Assembly (NCBI RefSeq): GCF_021354595.1
Contig: NZ_JADWYJ010000003.1
Location: forward strand, 682,001-746,000
Source: Maribellus sp. CM-23
GTDB taxonomy: Bacteria; Bacteroidota; Bacteroidia; Bacteroidales; Prolixibacteraceae
Length of the DNA stretch: 64,000 bases
Direction of reading: 5' to 3'
Each line of letters opens with the position of its first letter. Position 1 is the stretch's first letter. A program made the position numbers and the translations under genes. The notes under the pieces were generated by a model, which searched no databases, was not told where the DNA came from, and saw only the letters and a program-made list of their open reading frames with translations. Shown here piece by piece: positions 1-7,668 of the stretch.

Positions 1-37
1 CAACAGGCAGAATGTACTGTGTTCTAAGTGCCTGTTG
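1..37. other. Inverted repeat upstream of cobT
   Basis: Nine-base perfect arms at 1-9 (CAACAGGCA) and 29-37 (TGCCTGTTG) enclose a 19-base loop. No T-run follows, so a terminator is not clear. I looked for B12-riboswitch boxes in the 93 bases before cobT and saw none; a leader could begin left of the window. Confidence 0.4.
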
Positions 38-93
38 TGGTTCAAAATTAATTCGCGAAATCTGCGAGAAACAAAAATAAAAAACCAATAACA

Positions 94-1098
94 ATGACAA
101 TTAAAGAACAACTTCAACACAAAATAAACAACAAAACCAAACCTCTTGGATCGCTGGGCTTATTGGAAGAACTGGCTTTACAAATAGGGGAGGTGCAGAA
201 TACTTTATCGCCAAAAATTGAAAAACCTGCGCACCTGGTTTTTGCTGCCGACCATGGTTTGGCCGACGAGGGAATCAGTCCGTATCCAAAAGACGTTACC
301 TGGCAAATGGTGATGAATTTTTGCGGAGGTGGCGCAGCAATTAATGTGTTTTGTAATCAGAACGACATTAGCCTGAAGGTGTACGATGTTGGTGTAGACT
401 ACGATTTCCCGGCCGAATTGCCCATTGAGAAAACTAAAGTGGCCTACGGAAGCCGTAACATGAGAGTTGAACCTGCCATGACACCGGAAGAATGCCGCGC
501 CGCAATGAAAGCAGGTGCTGATGCAGTCCGGAAAGAGGCAGAGAACGGAAGTAACACCATTGCTTGTGGCGAAATGGGAATTGGAAACACTTCGGCATCG
601 TCGCTGTTAATGCACCGGTTTATCGGAGGCACTATTGAAGAGTGTACCGGGCCGGGGGCAGGATTAAATAACAGCCAGGTTCAGCATAAAATTAATGTGC
701 TGAAAGAAGTTGCCGGAAAGTATAACCCGGAAACTCCGGAAGAAATTCTTGCTACATTTGGCGGAATTGAGATTGCCGCAATGGTGGGGGCATATCTGGA
801 AGCTAAAAAGCAAAATATGCTGATACTGATTGATGGTTTTATTTCTACGGCCGCAGTAATTACGGCTATTCAAATGGATGCTTCGGTTAAAAACAATTGT
901 ATTTTCTGTCACAGTTCCGATGAAAAAGGACACAAAATAATGCTGGAGTATTTGGGTGTGAAACCATTGCTGCATCTGGGAATGCGTTTGGGTGAGGGAA
1001 CAGGCGCCGCAGTTGCCATGCCACTGGTGAAATCGGCTGTAAACTTTTTAAACCAAATGAGCAGCATGGAAGATGCGGGCGTTTCTAATAAAGAATAG
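94..1098 (+). CDS. cobT: Nicotinate-nucleotide:dimethylbenzimidazole phosphoribosyltransferase CobT
   Basis: CobT transfers the ribose phosphate of nicotinate mononucleotide to the lower-ligand base, giving alpha-ribazole phosphate, the nucleotide-loop precursor of cobalamin. It is cytoplasmic. The 334 residues match the family length. The N-terminal KTKPLGSLG signature sits at residues 14-22, FAADHG at 50-55, and the C-terminal GEGTGAA motif carries the presumed catalytic glutamate near residue 301. The ATG at 94 directly precedes conserved sequence. The rest of the pathway (cobS, cobC, cobQ, cbiB) lies downstream on the same strand but is separated by a 528-base repeat-bearing gap, so cobT is probably not simply co-transcribed with it. 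cobU is not in the window and may lie to the left. Confidence 0.95.
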   Translation: MTIKEQLQHKINNKTKPLGSLGLLEELALQIGEVQNTLSPKIEKPAHLVFAADHGLADEGISPYPKDVTWQMVMNFCGGGAAINVFCNQNDISLKVYDVGVDYDFPAELPIEKTKVAYGSRNMRVEPAMTPEECRAAMKAGADAVRKEAENGSNTIACGEMGIGNTSASSLLMHRFIGGTIEECTGPGAGLNNSQVQHKINVLKEVAGKYNPETPEEILATFGGIEIAAMVGAYLEAKKQNMLILIDGFISTAAVITAIQMDASVKNNCIFCHSSDEKGHKIMLEYLGVKPLLHLGMRLGEGTGAAVAMPLVKSAVNFLNQMSSMEDAGVSNKE

Positions 1099-1185
1099 GC
1101 GGTGTTGTATTAAATAAAACAACCTGCAAAACGGGGCCGGACTGGTGCAAATAAGCAAAGACATTTTACAAATAGACACAGGGTT

Positions 1186-1344
1186 TATTCGATGGAGCAT
1201 CTTGATTGTTCAAAAGAGCATTCTAATTTATCGATAAAGCATCTTGGTTGTTCAAAAGAGCATTCTGATTCATCGATAGAGCATCTTGGTTGTTCGAAAG
1301 AGCATTCTGATTCATCGATAAAGCATCCTGACCGACCGAAAAAG
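1186..1344. repeat. 42-bp tandem repeat made of two alternating 21-bp half-units
   Basis: About 3.7 copies of a 42-bp unit run through this stretch. Each unit contains two related 21-mers: one beginning AGCATCTTGGTTGTTC and one beginning AGCATTCTGATTCATC. The units differ by few substitutions and by no length change. Because 21 and 42 are multiples of three, all frames stay periodic. The repeat therefore gives periodic peptides on both strands, which makes coding evidence ambiguous. Confidence 0.85.
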
Positions 1345-1347
1345 TAG
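1192..1347 (+). CDS. Possible 51-residue repeat peptide (doubtful)
   Basis: An ATG at 1192 opens a frame to TAG at 1345-1347. It encodes 14-residue repeats of the form IEHLGCSKEHSDSS, each built from two 7-residue halves starting with E/K-H. The frame spans the whole tandem repeat. On the opposite strand another frame reads as heptads of the type NQDALSM, but it lacks a good start codon. No signal peptide or known family is seen. It may be non-coding repeat DNA; the only support is an intact frame across all copies, which the repeat length makes easy. Confidence 0.2.
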   Translation: MEHLDCSKEHSNLSIKHLGCSKEHSDSSIEHLGCSKEHSDSSIKHPDRPKK

Positions 1348-1626
1348 TTGAAATAAACAAATAGGTTTCTGTATATTAGAAAATGACAGAAGACACAGCA
1401 GGGAGATGATTAACTTTAAAAAAAATTACAAAGTAAGTTCAAATAAACAGGAATTAGTAAGACAAACGGGGTACACATGGAAGCTTTTGGAGATTGCAGA
1501 TAACAAGCAATTCGCCGTATAAATTGTAAAAATAACCATGGTAAAAATAGCATGTACAAAAATGATCATATAGCAGCATGCCTGTCTTGTATCAAGTATC
1601 CGGAATCCTGTATCTAAATTCAGAAA

Positions 1627-2385
1627 ATGAAAAACGAATTTAAAATATTTCTGACAGCGCTGATGTTTTATTCGCGGGTTCCCGTAGGCAACATTGTTGG
1701 ATGGAACGAGGAAATGCTGAATAAAGCAACCCGCTACTTTCCGCTGGTAGGATGGTTGGTGGGAGCTTTTGGAGCGTTAATCTTTTGGGCGCTGTCGGTG
1801 TTTCTCCCGTTATCTTTGGCGGTTTTACTAAGCATAGTGGCAACAATTCTGTTTACGGGTGCTTTTCACGAAGATGGTTTTGCTGATTTCTGCGACGGCT
1901 TTGGTGGCGGCTACACTCCCGAACGCATCCTCGAAATAATGAAGGACTCACGTATCGGCACGTACGGAACCATCGGTTTGTTGATGATGCTGGCCACAAA
2001 ATTTCTGGCATTGTCTCACATCGATGCGATACGGATTCCTTTTATTTTGATGGCCGGGCATGCCGTGAGCCGTATTTTTCCTGTGTTGATGATTTATTCA
2101 TCGGTATACGCCCGTTTGGATGCAACCAGTAAAACCAAACCCGTCGGGAAAGCTGATTCCACCTATTCGCTGGTTGTTGCGATAGCTTTTGGCGCACTGT
2201 CTCTGGTGTTTTTACACTTGGAAGAAGTTGTAGTAGTTTTCGCATTGCTTTTATTGCTAACCTGGTTTTTTCGGAAATATATTACCCGGAAACTGGGAGG
2301 TTACACAGGCGATGTGCTCGGGGCACTGCAGCAACTGTGCGAAGTATTTTTTTACCTGGCAGTTTTAGCCATTCAGTATTACTAA
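1627..2385 (+). CDS. cobS: Adenosylcobinamide-GDP ribazoletransferase CobS (cobalamin synthase)
   Basis: This integral inner-membrane enzyme joins adenosylcobinamide-GDP with alpha-ribazole (phosphate) to make cobalamin (phosphate), the last assembly step. It has 252 residues with several hydrophobic membrane segments (about 35-70, 125-150, 175-215). The family signature is clear: an acidic DGFADFCDG stretch at residues 80-90 followed by a Gly-rich segment, then MKDSRIGTYG. It starts with MKNEFKIF at 1627. Its stop overlaps the cobC start by one base (TAATG at 2383-2387), which indicates translational coupling. Confidence 0.95.
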   Translation: MKNEFKIFLTALMFYSRVPVGNIVGWNEEMLNKATRYFPLVGWLVGAFGALIFWALSVFLPLSLAVLLSIVATILFTGAFHEDGFADFCDGFGGGYTPERILEIMKDSRIGTYGTIGLLMMLATKFLALSHIDAIRIPFILMAGHAVSRIFPVLMIYSSVYARLDATSKTKPVGKADSTYSLVVAIAFGALSLVFLHLEEVVVVFALLLLLTWFFRKYITRKLGGYTGDVLGALQQLCEVFFYLAVLAIQYY

Positions 2386-2939
2386 TGAAACTATACGCGA
2401 TTCGTCATACAAGTGTGGATGTGAAGCCCGGAATTTGCTACGGACAAAGCGATGTGGATGTGGCTGAATCATTTCACAGGGAAAGGAAAGCAGTGAAAGA
2501 AGAACTGTCCGGCCTTCATTTTGATAAGATTGTCAGCAGCCCATTGCAACGGTGCCGGAAACTCGCTGAATATCTTTTCCCGGCTCAGAATATTCTTTTT
2601 GAGGAACGTATAAAGGAACTTGATTTTGGCGACTGGGAACTAAAAAGCTGGGACGATATTTATGAGTCAGGGGAAGGGAAGAACTGGATGGACAATTACC
2701 AAAACTTACCGACCCTAAACGGCGAAGCTTATCCGCAAATGCAGGATCGGATTGCCGCGTGGCTGCAAGAACTGAAAGAAAGCGGAACTGAAGCAGCGGC
2801 TGTAATCACACACGCAGGTGTAATTCGAATTGTAAAACATTTAGCAGAAGGACAGCCAATGAGCGAGTTGTTTGCTGAGTTTAAACCTTCGTACGGAAGT
2901 GTTACCATTTTCGACTTCAATGAAAACAATGAGAAATAA
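2385..2939 (+). CDS. cobC: Alpha-ribazole phosphatase CobC (histidine phosphatase family)
   Basis: CobC is predicted to remove phosphate from alpha-ribazole phosphate or from cobalamin phosphate. The start at 2385 gives 184 residues and places the phosphohistidine motif IRHT at residues 6-9, as in the branch-1 histidine phosphatases; the upstream in-frame ATG at 2337 lies inside cobS and would add a non-homologous leader. The second active-site histidine is in ITHAGVIRI near residue 143. The context (overlap by one base with cobS, by about 11 bases with cobQ) supports the cobalamin role over a generic phosphoglycerate mutase. Confidence 0.88.
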   Translation: MKLYAIRHTSVDVKPGICYGQSDVDVAESFHRERKAVKEELSGLHFDKIVSSPLQRCRKLAEYLFPAQNILFEERIKELDFGDWELKSWDDIYESGEGKNWMDNYQNLPTLNGEAYPQMQDRIAAWLQELKESGTEAAAVITHAGVIRIVKHLAEGQPMSELFAEFKPSYGSVTIFDFNENNEK

Positions 2940-4407
2940 AAAGCGATACCGCCCGATTATGTTTGTGGGCACCGGCTCTGATGTGGGAAAAAGCGTGATC
3001 AATGCCGGATTTTGCCGCATTTTTAAACAGGACGGGTTACAACCGGCTCCTTTTAAGGCGCAAAACATGTCGCTGAACAGTTTCCCGACTCCCGATGGTT
3101 TGGAAATTGGCCGGGCGCAGGCAGTGCAGGCCGAAGCCTGCGGAATTCCCTGCAGTGTTGAAATGAACCCCGTTCTTTTGAAACCCACGGGATACATGGA
3201 TTCGCAGATTGTTTTAAACGGAAAACCCTGGGCAAACAAATCGGCCAAAGCTTATTTTAATGAAACCGACCGCGATTTTCTCTTCAACGAGGCGATGAAG
3301 GCTTTTTCGAAGTTGGAAGCCGAATTTAACCCGGTGGTGGTGGAAGGTGCGGGCAGTATTTCCGAAGTAAATCTGTGGAAAAAAGACATTACCAATATGC
3401 GCGTGGCGGTGGAAAAAAATGCAGCCACTTACCTGATTGCCGACATTGATAAAGGCGGCGTTTTTGGTAGCGTTTACGGAACCATGATGTTACTTCCTGA
3501 GAATGAGCGAAAACTGATCAAAGGAGTTATAATTAATAAATTCAGGGGGGATATTTCACTGTTTGAAGACGGCGCGCGTAAACTAGAGGAGCTTTGCGGA
3601 GTGCCGGTTGTCGGAATTATTCCGCATTTCCGCGACATCTATATCGACGATGAAGATTCAGTGGTGGTGGATAAAAAGCGCTTTGCTTCGGTGGAAGGGA
3701 AGATTAATATGGCAGTTGTGCTTTTGCGGCACATGTCGAACTTCACGGATTTCAATTTACTGGAACAAATTCCTGAAGTCAACCTGTTTTACGCGGCTAC
3801 TCCCGAAGACCTCGCTCAGGCTGATATCATTATTCTTCCCGGATCAAAAAATACGATTTCTGATCTTCTGTTTTTGCAAAAGCAGGGCATGGCTACTGCC
3901 ATTAAAAAAGCGCACGAACAGGGAAAGGCGGTTTACGGAATCTGCGGAGGTTTCCAGATGATGGGGAAGTGGGTGCGCGATCCGCTTCAGATCGAAGGGG
4001 CAGTGGAAGCTGTTCCGGGGCTGGGGATTTTGCCGGTGGAAACAACCATTACCAACGAAAAAGTAACCGAGCAGTGTTCCTTTACATTTCAGAACACAAA
4101 CATTGAAGGAACCGGCTATGAAATTCATATGGGGGAGACAAATGCGGAAAACGATCGTCCGCTTTGTATCATTGATGGGAAAAAGAAGGACGGCTATTAT
4201 TTAAATGACCGTGCGTGGGGAACCTATGTTCATGGTATTTTCGACAACAGCGAGATCATAAAAAGTGTGTTAGATTCCAATGGAAAGAAGCTTGCTTCGG
4301 AGATAGATTTTAAACGCTTCAAAGAAGAACAATACGATAAACTGGCCGCCTTGATCCGCGAAAATGTGGACATGGAGTACATCTATAAAAGCATTCAACT
4401 TGACTGA
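2929..4407 (+). CDS. cobQ: Cobyric acid synthase CobQ
   Basis: CobQ amidates four carboxyl groups of adenosylcobyrinic acid diamide using glutamine and ATP. The 492-residue protein has the N-terminal dethiobiotin-synthetase-like ATPase fold with a GTGSDVGKS loop at about residues 14-22. A C-terminal class I glutamine amidotransferase domain follows, with its nucleophilic cysteine in CGGFQMMG near residue 338 and its histidine in YVHGIFD near 434. The start at ATG 2929 (MRNKK) overlaps cobC; ATG 2920 is an equally possible start three codons earlier. The reading frame continues open to the left through cobC, but that part does not resemble the family. Confidence 0.94.
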   Translation: MRNKKRYRPIMFVGTGSDVGKSVINAGFCRIFKQDGLQPAPFKAQNMSLNSFPTPDGLEIGRAQAVQAEACGIPCSVEMNPVLLKPTGYMDSQIVLNGKPWANKSAKAYFNETDRDFLFNEAMKAFSKLEAEFNPVVVEGAGSISEVNLWKKDITNMRVAVEKNAATYLIADIDKGGVFGSVYGTMMLLPENERKLIKGVIINKFRGDISLFEDGARKLEELCGVPVVGIIPHFRDIYIDDEDSVVVDKKRFASVEGKINMAVVLLRHMSNFTDFNLLEQIPEVNLFYAATPEDLAQADIIILPGSKNTISDLLFLQKQGMATAIKKAHEQGKAVYGICGGFQMMGKWVRDPLQIEGAVEAVPGLGILPVETTITNEKVTEQCSFTFQNTNIEGTGYEIHMGETNAENDRPLCIIDGKKKDGYYLNDRAWGTYVHGIFDNSEIIKSVLDSNGKKLASEIDFKRFKEEQYDKLAALIRENVDMEYIYKSIQLD

Positions 4408-5344
4408 CTTCCCCGAGATAGTATATCCTTTGCTGGTGGGGTTTGTACTCGATTTGTTGATCGGTGATCCGCACTGGTTGCCGCATCCGGTTCGTTGGTT
4501 TGGCTGGCTGATTTCCAAAGGCGAAACGCTGCTAAACAAAGGCGGCGGGAGAAGATGGAAAGGCGCTTTTTTAACGCTTGTATTGGTTCTCTTTGTGTTT
4601 TTTCTGCTTTGGTGGGGACTGAAGTTGTTACCCGATAAATCAATCGCTTTTTATGTAATTGCTTCGGTTTTTGTTTTTTACGGGCTGGCCAATCGTTCAC
4701 TTATTTACGAATCGTTGCTGGTTATTAGCCGCTTAAAACAGGAAGGTATCGTAGCTGGACGAAAACAACTGAGTATGATCGTTGGGCGCGACACCACAAA
4801 TCTCGATGAACAGCAAGTAAGAGCTGCTGTACTGGAAACTCTGGCTGAAAATTTAAGCGACGGGGTAATTGCCCCGCTTTTTTATTATGCGCTGGGAGGT
4901 ATTCCCGGTATATTGACGTACAAAATGGTTAATACCCTTGATTCGATGATTGGCTACAAAAGTGAAAGATACCGCGAATTTGGCTTTTTTGCCGCCCGGC
5001 TTGATGATGTACTGAATTTTATTCCGGCGCGTTTAACGGCTTTTCTAATGGTGCTGGTAACGTTCAGCCGAAGAGGTTTTCTCTACATATTTCGCTTTGG
5101 AAAACAACACAGCAGTCCCAACGCCGGCTATCCGGAGGCTGCTTTGGCCGGCATTCTTAATGCCCGGTTTGGCGGCCCAAATGTGTATCACGGAAAGTGG
5201 GTGAACAAGCCTTTTATCGGAGAGAATCCACGCAAGTTGACCGACAGCGACATCTATAAAAGTTGCCGAATAAATTTCATGGTTGTTGGCTTATTTGTTT
5301 TGACCATTTGCACATTTTATGTCTCGATCTTCCGGATACTCTGA
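4364..5344 (+). CDS. cbiB: Adenosylcobinamide-phosphate synthase CbiB/CobD
   Basis: This membrane protein attaches the aminopropanol (phosphate) arm to adenosylcobyric acid. It shows several hydrophobic helices. The family signature runs from about residue 195 to 225, with DSMIGYKSERY and, shortly after, DDVLNFIPARL. The C-terminal half contains NARFGGPNVYHG-type conserved sequence. The first ATG at 4364 overlaps cobQ by 44 bases. A TTG at 4400, giving a start just before DFPEIVYPLL, would reduce the overlap to 8 bases and may be the true start. It ends the cobS-cobC-cobQ-cbiB run. Confidence 0.93.
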   Translation: MWTWSTSIKAFNLTDFPEIVYPLLVGFVLDLLIGDPHWLPHPVRWFGWLISKGETLLNKGGGRRWKGAFLTLVLVLFVFFLLWWGLKLLPDKSIAFYVIASVFVFYGLANRSLIYESLLVISRLKQEGIVAGRKQLSMIVGRDTTNLDEQQVRAAVLETLAENLSDGVIAPLFYYALGGIPGILTYKMVNTLDSMIGYKSERYREFGFFAARLDDVLNFIPARLTAFLMVLVTFSRRGFLYIFRFGKQHSSPNAGYPEAALAGILNARFGGPNVYHGKWVNKPFIGENPRKLTDSDIYKSCRINFMVVGLFVLTICTFYVSIFRIL

Positions 5345-5407
5345 TTTTCTGCATATCTTTCGTATCTCAATTAGGTTCGTGCTTGATTGCAAAGAAGCAA
5401 GAATTTT

Positions 5408-6646
5408 ATGAATGCATATCTTTTTATAATAGGACTCTGTGTCATTATTATCATTTCGTTTTTCACCAATATTCTTTCAAAACGGACCAATGTGCCAAGC
5501 GTACTGGTGCTTATCCTGATGGGGATAGGAATTAACCAGCTTCTGCTTTCATTAAAGATTGTTCCCGGCTTTTTTAGTTCGCTCGAAATACTCGGAATTG
5601 TCGGGTTGATTATGATTGTGCTGGAGGCGGCTCTGGACCTGGAGCTGACCCGCGAAAAATGGCCGATTATCTGGAAATCGTTTACCATTGCTGCACTCTC
5701 GCTGGTGCTGACTTCGTTTACCTTGGCTTTTCTGCTGAAGTTTTACATGCCTGATAAAAGCTTTATGCGGGTGCTGGTGTATGCGCTGCCTTTGTCGATC
5801 ATGAGCAGCGCCATCATTATTCCCAGTGTGGGGAACCTGGTAAAATACAAAAAGGAGTTTCTGATTTACGAGGGGACATTCTCCGATATCCTGGGTATCA
5901 TGTTTTTTTACATGATGGTTGAAAATGCAGACGTAGAAGGAATGCGGCAACTCAGCTTTGTTGTAATCGGGAATATTTTGCTCACGCTTTCCGTTTCGGT
6001 GGTTTTAAGCTATGTACTGCTATACATAATTCAGAACATTAGGGGAGAGGCGAAGTTTTTCTTGTTTTTGGCGGTGCTGATCATGCTTTATTCGGTGGGT
6101 AAGCTTTTTCATTTGTCGTCGCTGTTGATTATTTTAATGTTTGGCTTGCTGTTGCGAAACCACAAGCATCTGCTTTTCTGGAAGCTGGAAGAATGGCTGA
6201 GAGACGACCGTATTGAGCGCCTCTACGATCAGTTTAAAATGATAACCATTGAGACATCTTTTGTGGTGCGTACCTTTTTCTTTGTGGTTTTTGGAATGAC
6301 ACTTCCTTTGGAAACACTGTTGAGTGGAAGGGTTTGGTTGATTAGTGCGGTGTTTTTACTGGTTACCTATGCATTGCGTTTCGCTTTGTTCAAAGCCATC
6401 GAAAAGAAAGATATTCTTCCGCAGGCCCTGATCTCTCCACGTGGCCTGATTTCAATACTCTTGTTTTTTGCCATTCCGGATTCGCTTAAAATCGAGAGTT
6501 TTGAAAACGGTATCTTGTTTCTCGTGATTATTGCCACCAGCATTATTATGGCCTCTGCATTAATTGCTTATCGGAAAAAAGAAAGCAGGGTGCTTGAAGG
6601 AGGTGTTGCTACTGTGTCTGGCGGAATAGTAGAGGCAGAGGAATAA
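5408..6646 (+). CDS. Cation:proton antiporter (CPA1/CPA2-type)
   Basis: A polytopic inner-membrane protein of 412 residues with about 11-12 hydrophobic helices. It begins with a sodium/hydrogen-exchanger pattern in which TNVPSVLVLILMGIGIN follows the first helix. The family exchanges Na+ or K+ for protons in pH and salt homeostasis; the ion specificity cannot be read here. It ends soon after the last helix and has no TrkA-N or TrkA-C regulatory domain. I chose ATG 5408 (MNAYLFII) because the seven residues encoded from the ATG at 5387 are polar and precede the first helix. It is convergent with rpoD across a bidirectional terminator. Confidence 0.82.
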   Translation: MNAYLFIIGLCVIIIISFFTNILSKRTNVPSVLVLILMGIGINQLLLSLKIVPGFFSSLEILGIVGLIMIVLEAALDLELTREKWPIIWKSFTIAALSLVLTSFTLAFLLKFYMPDKSFMRVLVYALPLSIMSSAIIIPSVGNLVKYKKEFLIYEGTFSDILGIMFFYMMVENADVEGMRQLSFVVIGNILLTLSVSVVLSYVLLYIIQNIRGEAKFFLFLAVLIMLYSVGKLFHLSSLLIILMFGLLLRNHKHLLFWKLEEWLRDDRIERLYDQFKMITIETSFVVRTFFFVVFGMTLPLETLLSGRVWLISAVFLLVTYALRFALFKAIEKKDILPQALISPRGLISILLFFAIPDSLKIESFENGILFLVIIATSIIMASALIAYRKKESRVLEGGVATVSGGIVEAEE

Positions 6647-6662
6647 GCGATTTAAGGGCATT

Positions 6663-6694
6663 AAAAAAGGTTGCCAAGCTTGACAACCTTTTTT
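6663..6694. terminator. Bidirectional terminator between the antiporter gene and rpoD
   Basis: The hairpin arms AAAAAAGGTTG (6663-6673) and CAACCTTTTTT (6684-6694) have further pairing inside (CAA/TTG). A-runs and T-runs flank the stem, so it can terminate transcripts from both directions. Confidence 0.85.
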
Positions 6695-6702
6695 CAAAAT
6701 TT

Positions 6703-7563
6703 TTATCCCAGATATGTTTTTAGTAATTTGCTTCGCGATGTATGTCTTAATCGTCTGATAGCTTTTTCTTTTATCTGTCGAACCCTTTCCCGGGTTAATC
6801 CAAATCGTTCACCGATTTCTTCCAATGTCATTTCCTGGCACCCTATGCCAAAAAACAGTCTGATGATATCGCTTTCACGTTCTGTCAATGTCGCTAGCGC
6901 GCGATGAATTTCTTTCGACAATGATTCCATGATAAGGCTGCGGTCGGCATTTGGCGAATCGTTGTTTACCAAAACGTCGAGCAGGCTGTTGTCTTCTCCG
7001 TCAACAAACGGCGCGTCAACAGACACATGACGTCCGGAAACACGCAATGTGTCAGCCACCTTATCGGCAGGTAGTTCCAGTGAATCGGCCAACTCTTCGG
7101 GCGATGGTTTGCGCTCGTGTTCTTGCTCAAATTTCGAATAAGCCTTGTTGATCTTATTCAGCGAACCTACCTGGTTCAAAGGCAAACGAACGATACGCGA
7201 TTGCTCAGCAAGAGCCTGAAGAATGGATTGGCGGATCCACCATACTGCGTAAGAAATAAATTTAAAACCGCGGGTTTCATCGAATTTTTCTGCTGCTTTG
7301 ATCAAACCGAGGTTTCCTTCGTTGATAAGGTCCGGTAGGCTAAGTCCCTGATTCTGGTACTGTTTTGCCACCGAAACCACAAAGCGAAGGTTCGCCCTGG
7401 TTAATTTTTCCAAAGCAGCCTGATCTCCTTTTTTAATCCGCTGTGCTAACTCTACTTCTTCTTCGACAGTAATTAGTTCTTCCTTACCAATTTCCTGCAA
7501 ATACTTGTCTAAAGAGGCACTCTCACGGTTAGTGATTGACTTTGTGATCTTTAGCTGTCTCAT
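6703..7563 (-). CDS. rpoD: Primary RNA polymerase sigma factor RpoD/SigA
   Basis: This is the housekeeping sigma-70 factor directing RNA polymerase to TTTG / TAnnTTTG promoters in Bacteroidota. At 286 residues it has the short architecture of that phylum, without the long region 1.1 and non-conserved insert of Proteobacteria. Region 1.2 lies at about 15-50. Region 2 covers about 55-125, including [13 protein letters not shown] and the melting/-10-reading segment [15 protein letters not shown]. Region 3 follows [12 protein letters not shown]. Region 4 holds the helix-turn-helix [18 protein letters not shown] near the C-terminus. The gene has its own well-matched promoter upstream. Confidence 0.96.
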   Translation of the reverse strand: MRQLKITKSITNRESASLDKYLQEIGKEELITVEEEVELAQRIKKGDQAALEKLTRANLRFVVSVAKQYQNQGLSLPDLINEGNLGLIKAAEKFDETRGFKFISYAVWWIRQSILQALAEQSRIVRLPLNQVGSLNKINKAYSKFEQEHERKPSPEELADSLELPADKVADTLRVSGRHVSVDAPFVDGEDNSLLDVLVNNDSPNADRSLIMESLSKEIHRALATLTERESDIIRLFFGIGCQEMTLEEIGERFGLTRERVRQIKEKAIRRLRHTSRSKLLKTYLG

Positions 7564-7585
7564 ATAACTTTCTTAAAAAATCGTG

Positions 7586-7617
7586 CAAATATAGAACATA
7601 AATTATTACCGGTCAAG
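7586..7617 (-). promoter_or_regulatory. Bacteroidota-type promoter of rpoD
   Basis: On the minus strand a TATATTTG element (7586-7593) matches the TAnnTTTG -7 box exactly. A CTTG (7614-7617) lies 20 bases upstream in the -33 position. The start codon follows about 23 bases after the -7 box. Confidence 0.65.
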
Positions 7618-7668
7618 GAGAAACAAATGATCTATTTGTTGTTAATACAAACTTAATGATTTGTCTTG

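Larger units (their letters stand above)
1099..1626. other. Intergenic gap inside the cobalamin locus
   Basis: This 528-base stretch separates cobT from cobS. A weak hairpin follows cobT (GTTGT at about 1102 with ACAAC at about 1117). A 21/42-bp tandem repeat occupies about 1186-1344. From 1350 to 1626 I see AT-rich sequence with no recognisable gene, RNA or riboswitch. Confidence 0.6.

Noticed and set aside
1..93. Possible cobalamin riboswitch before cobT
   Set aside because: No recognisable B12-box or conserved core; only an inverted repeat with a 9-bp stem is visible.
1350..1626. Small RNA or gene between the tandem repeat and cobS
   Set aside because: AT-rich sequence without promoter, hairpin or frame that I can support.
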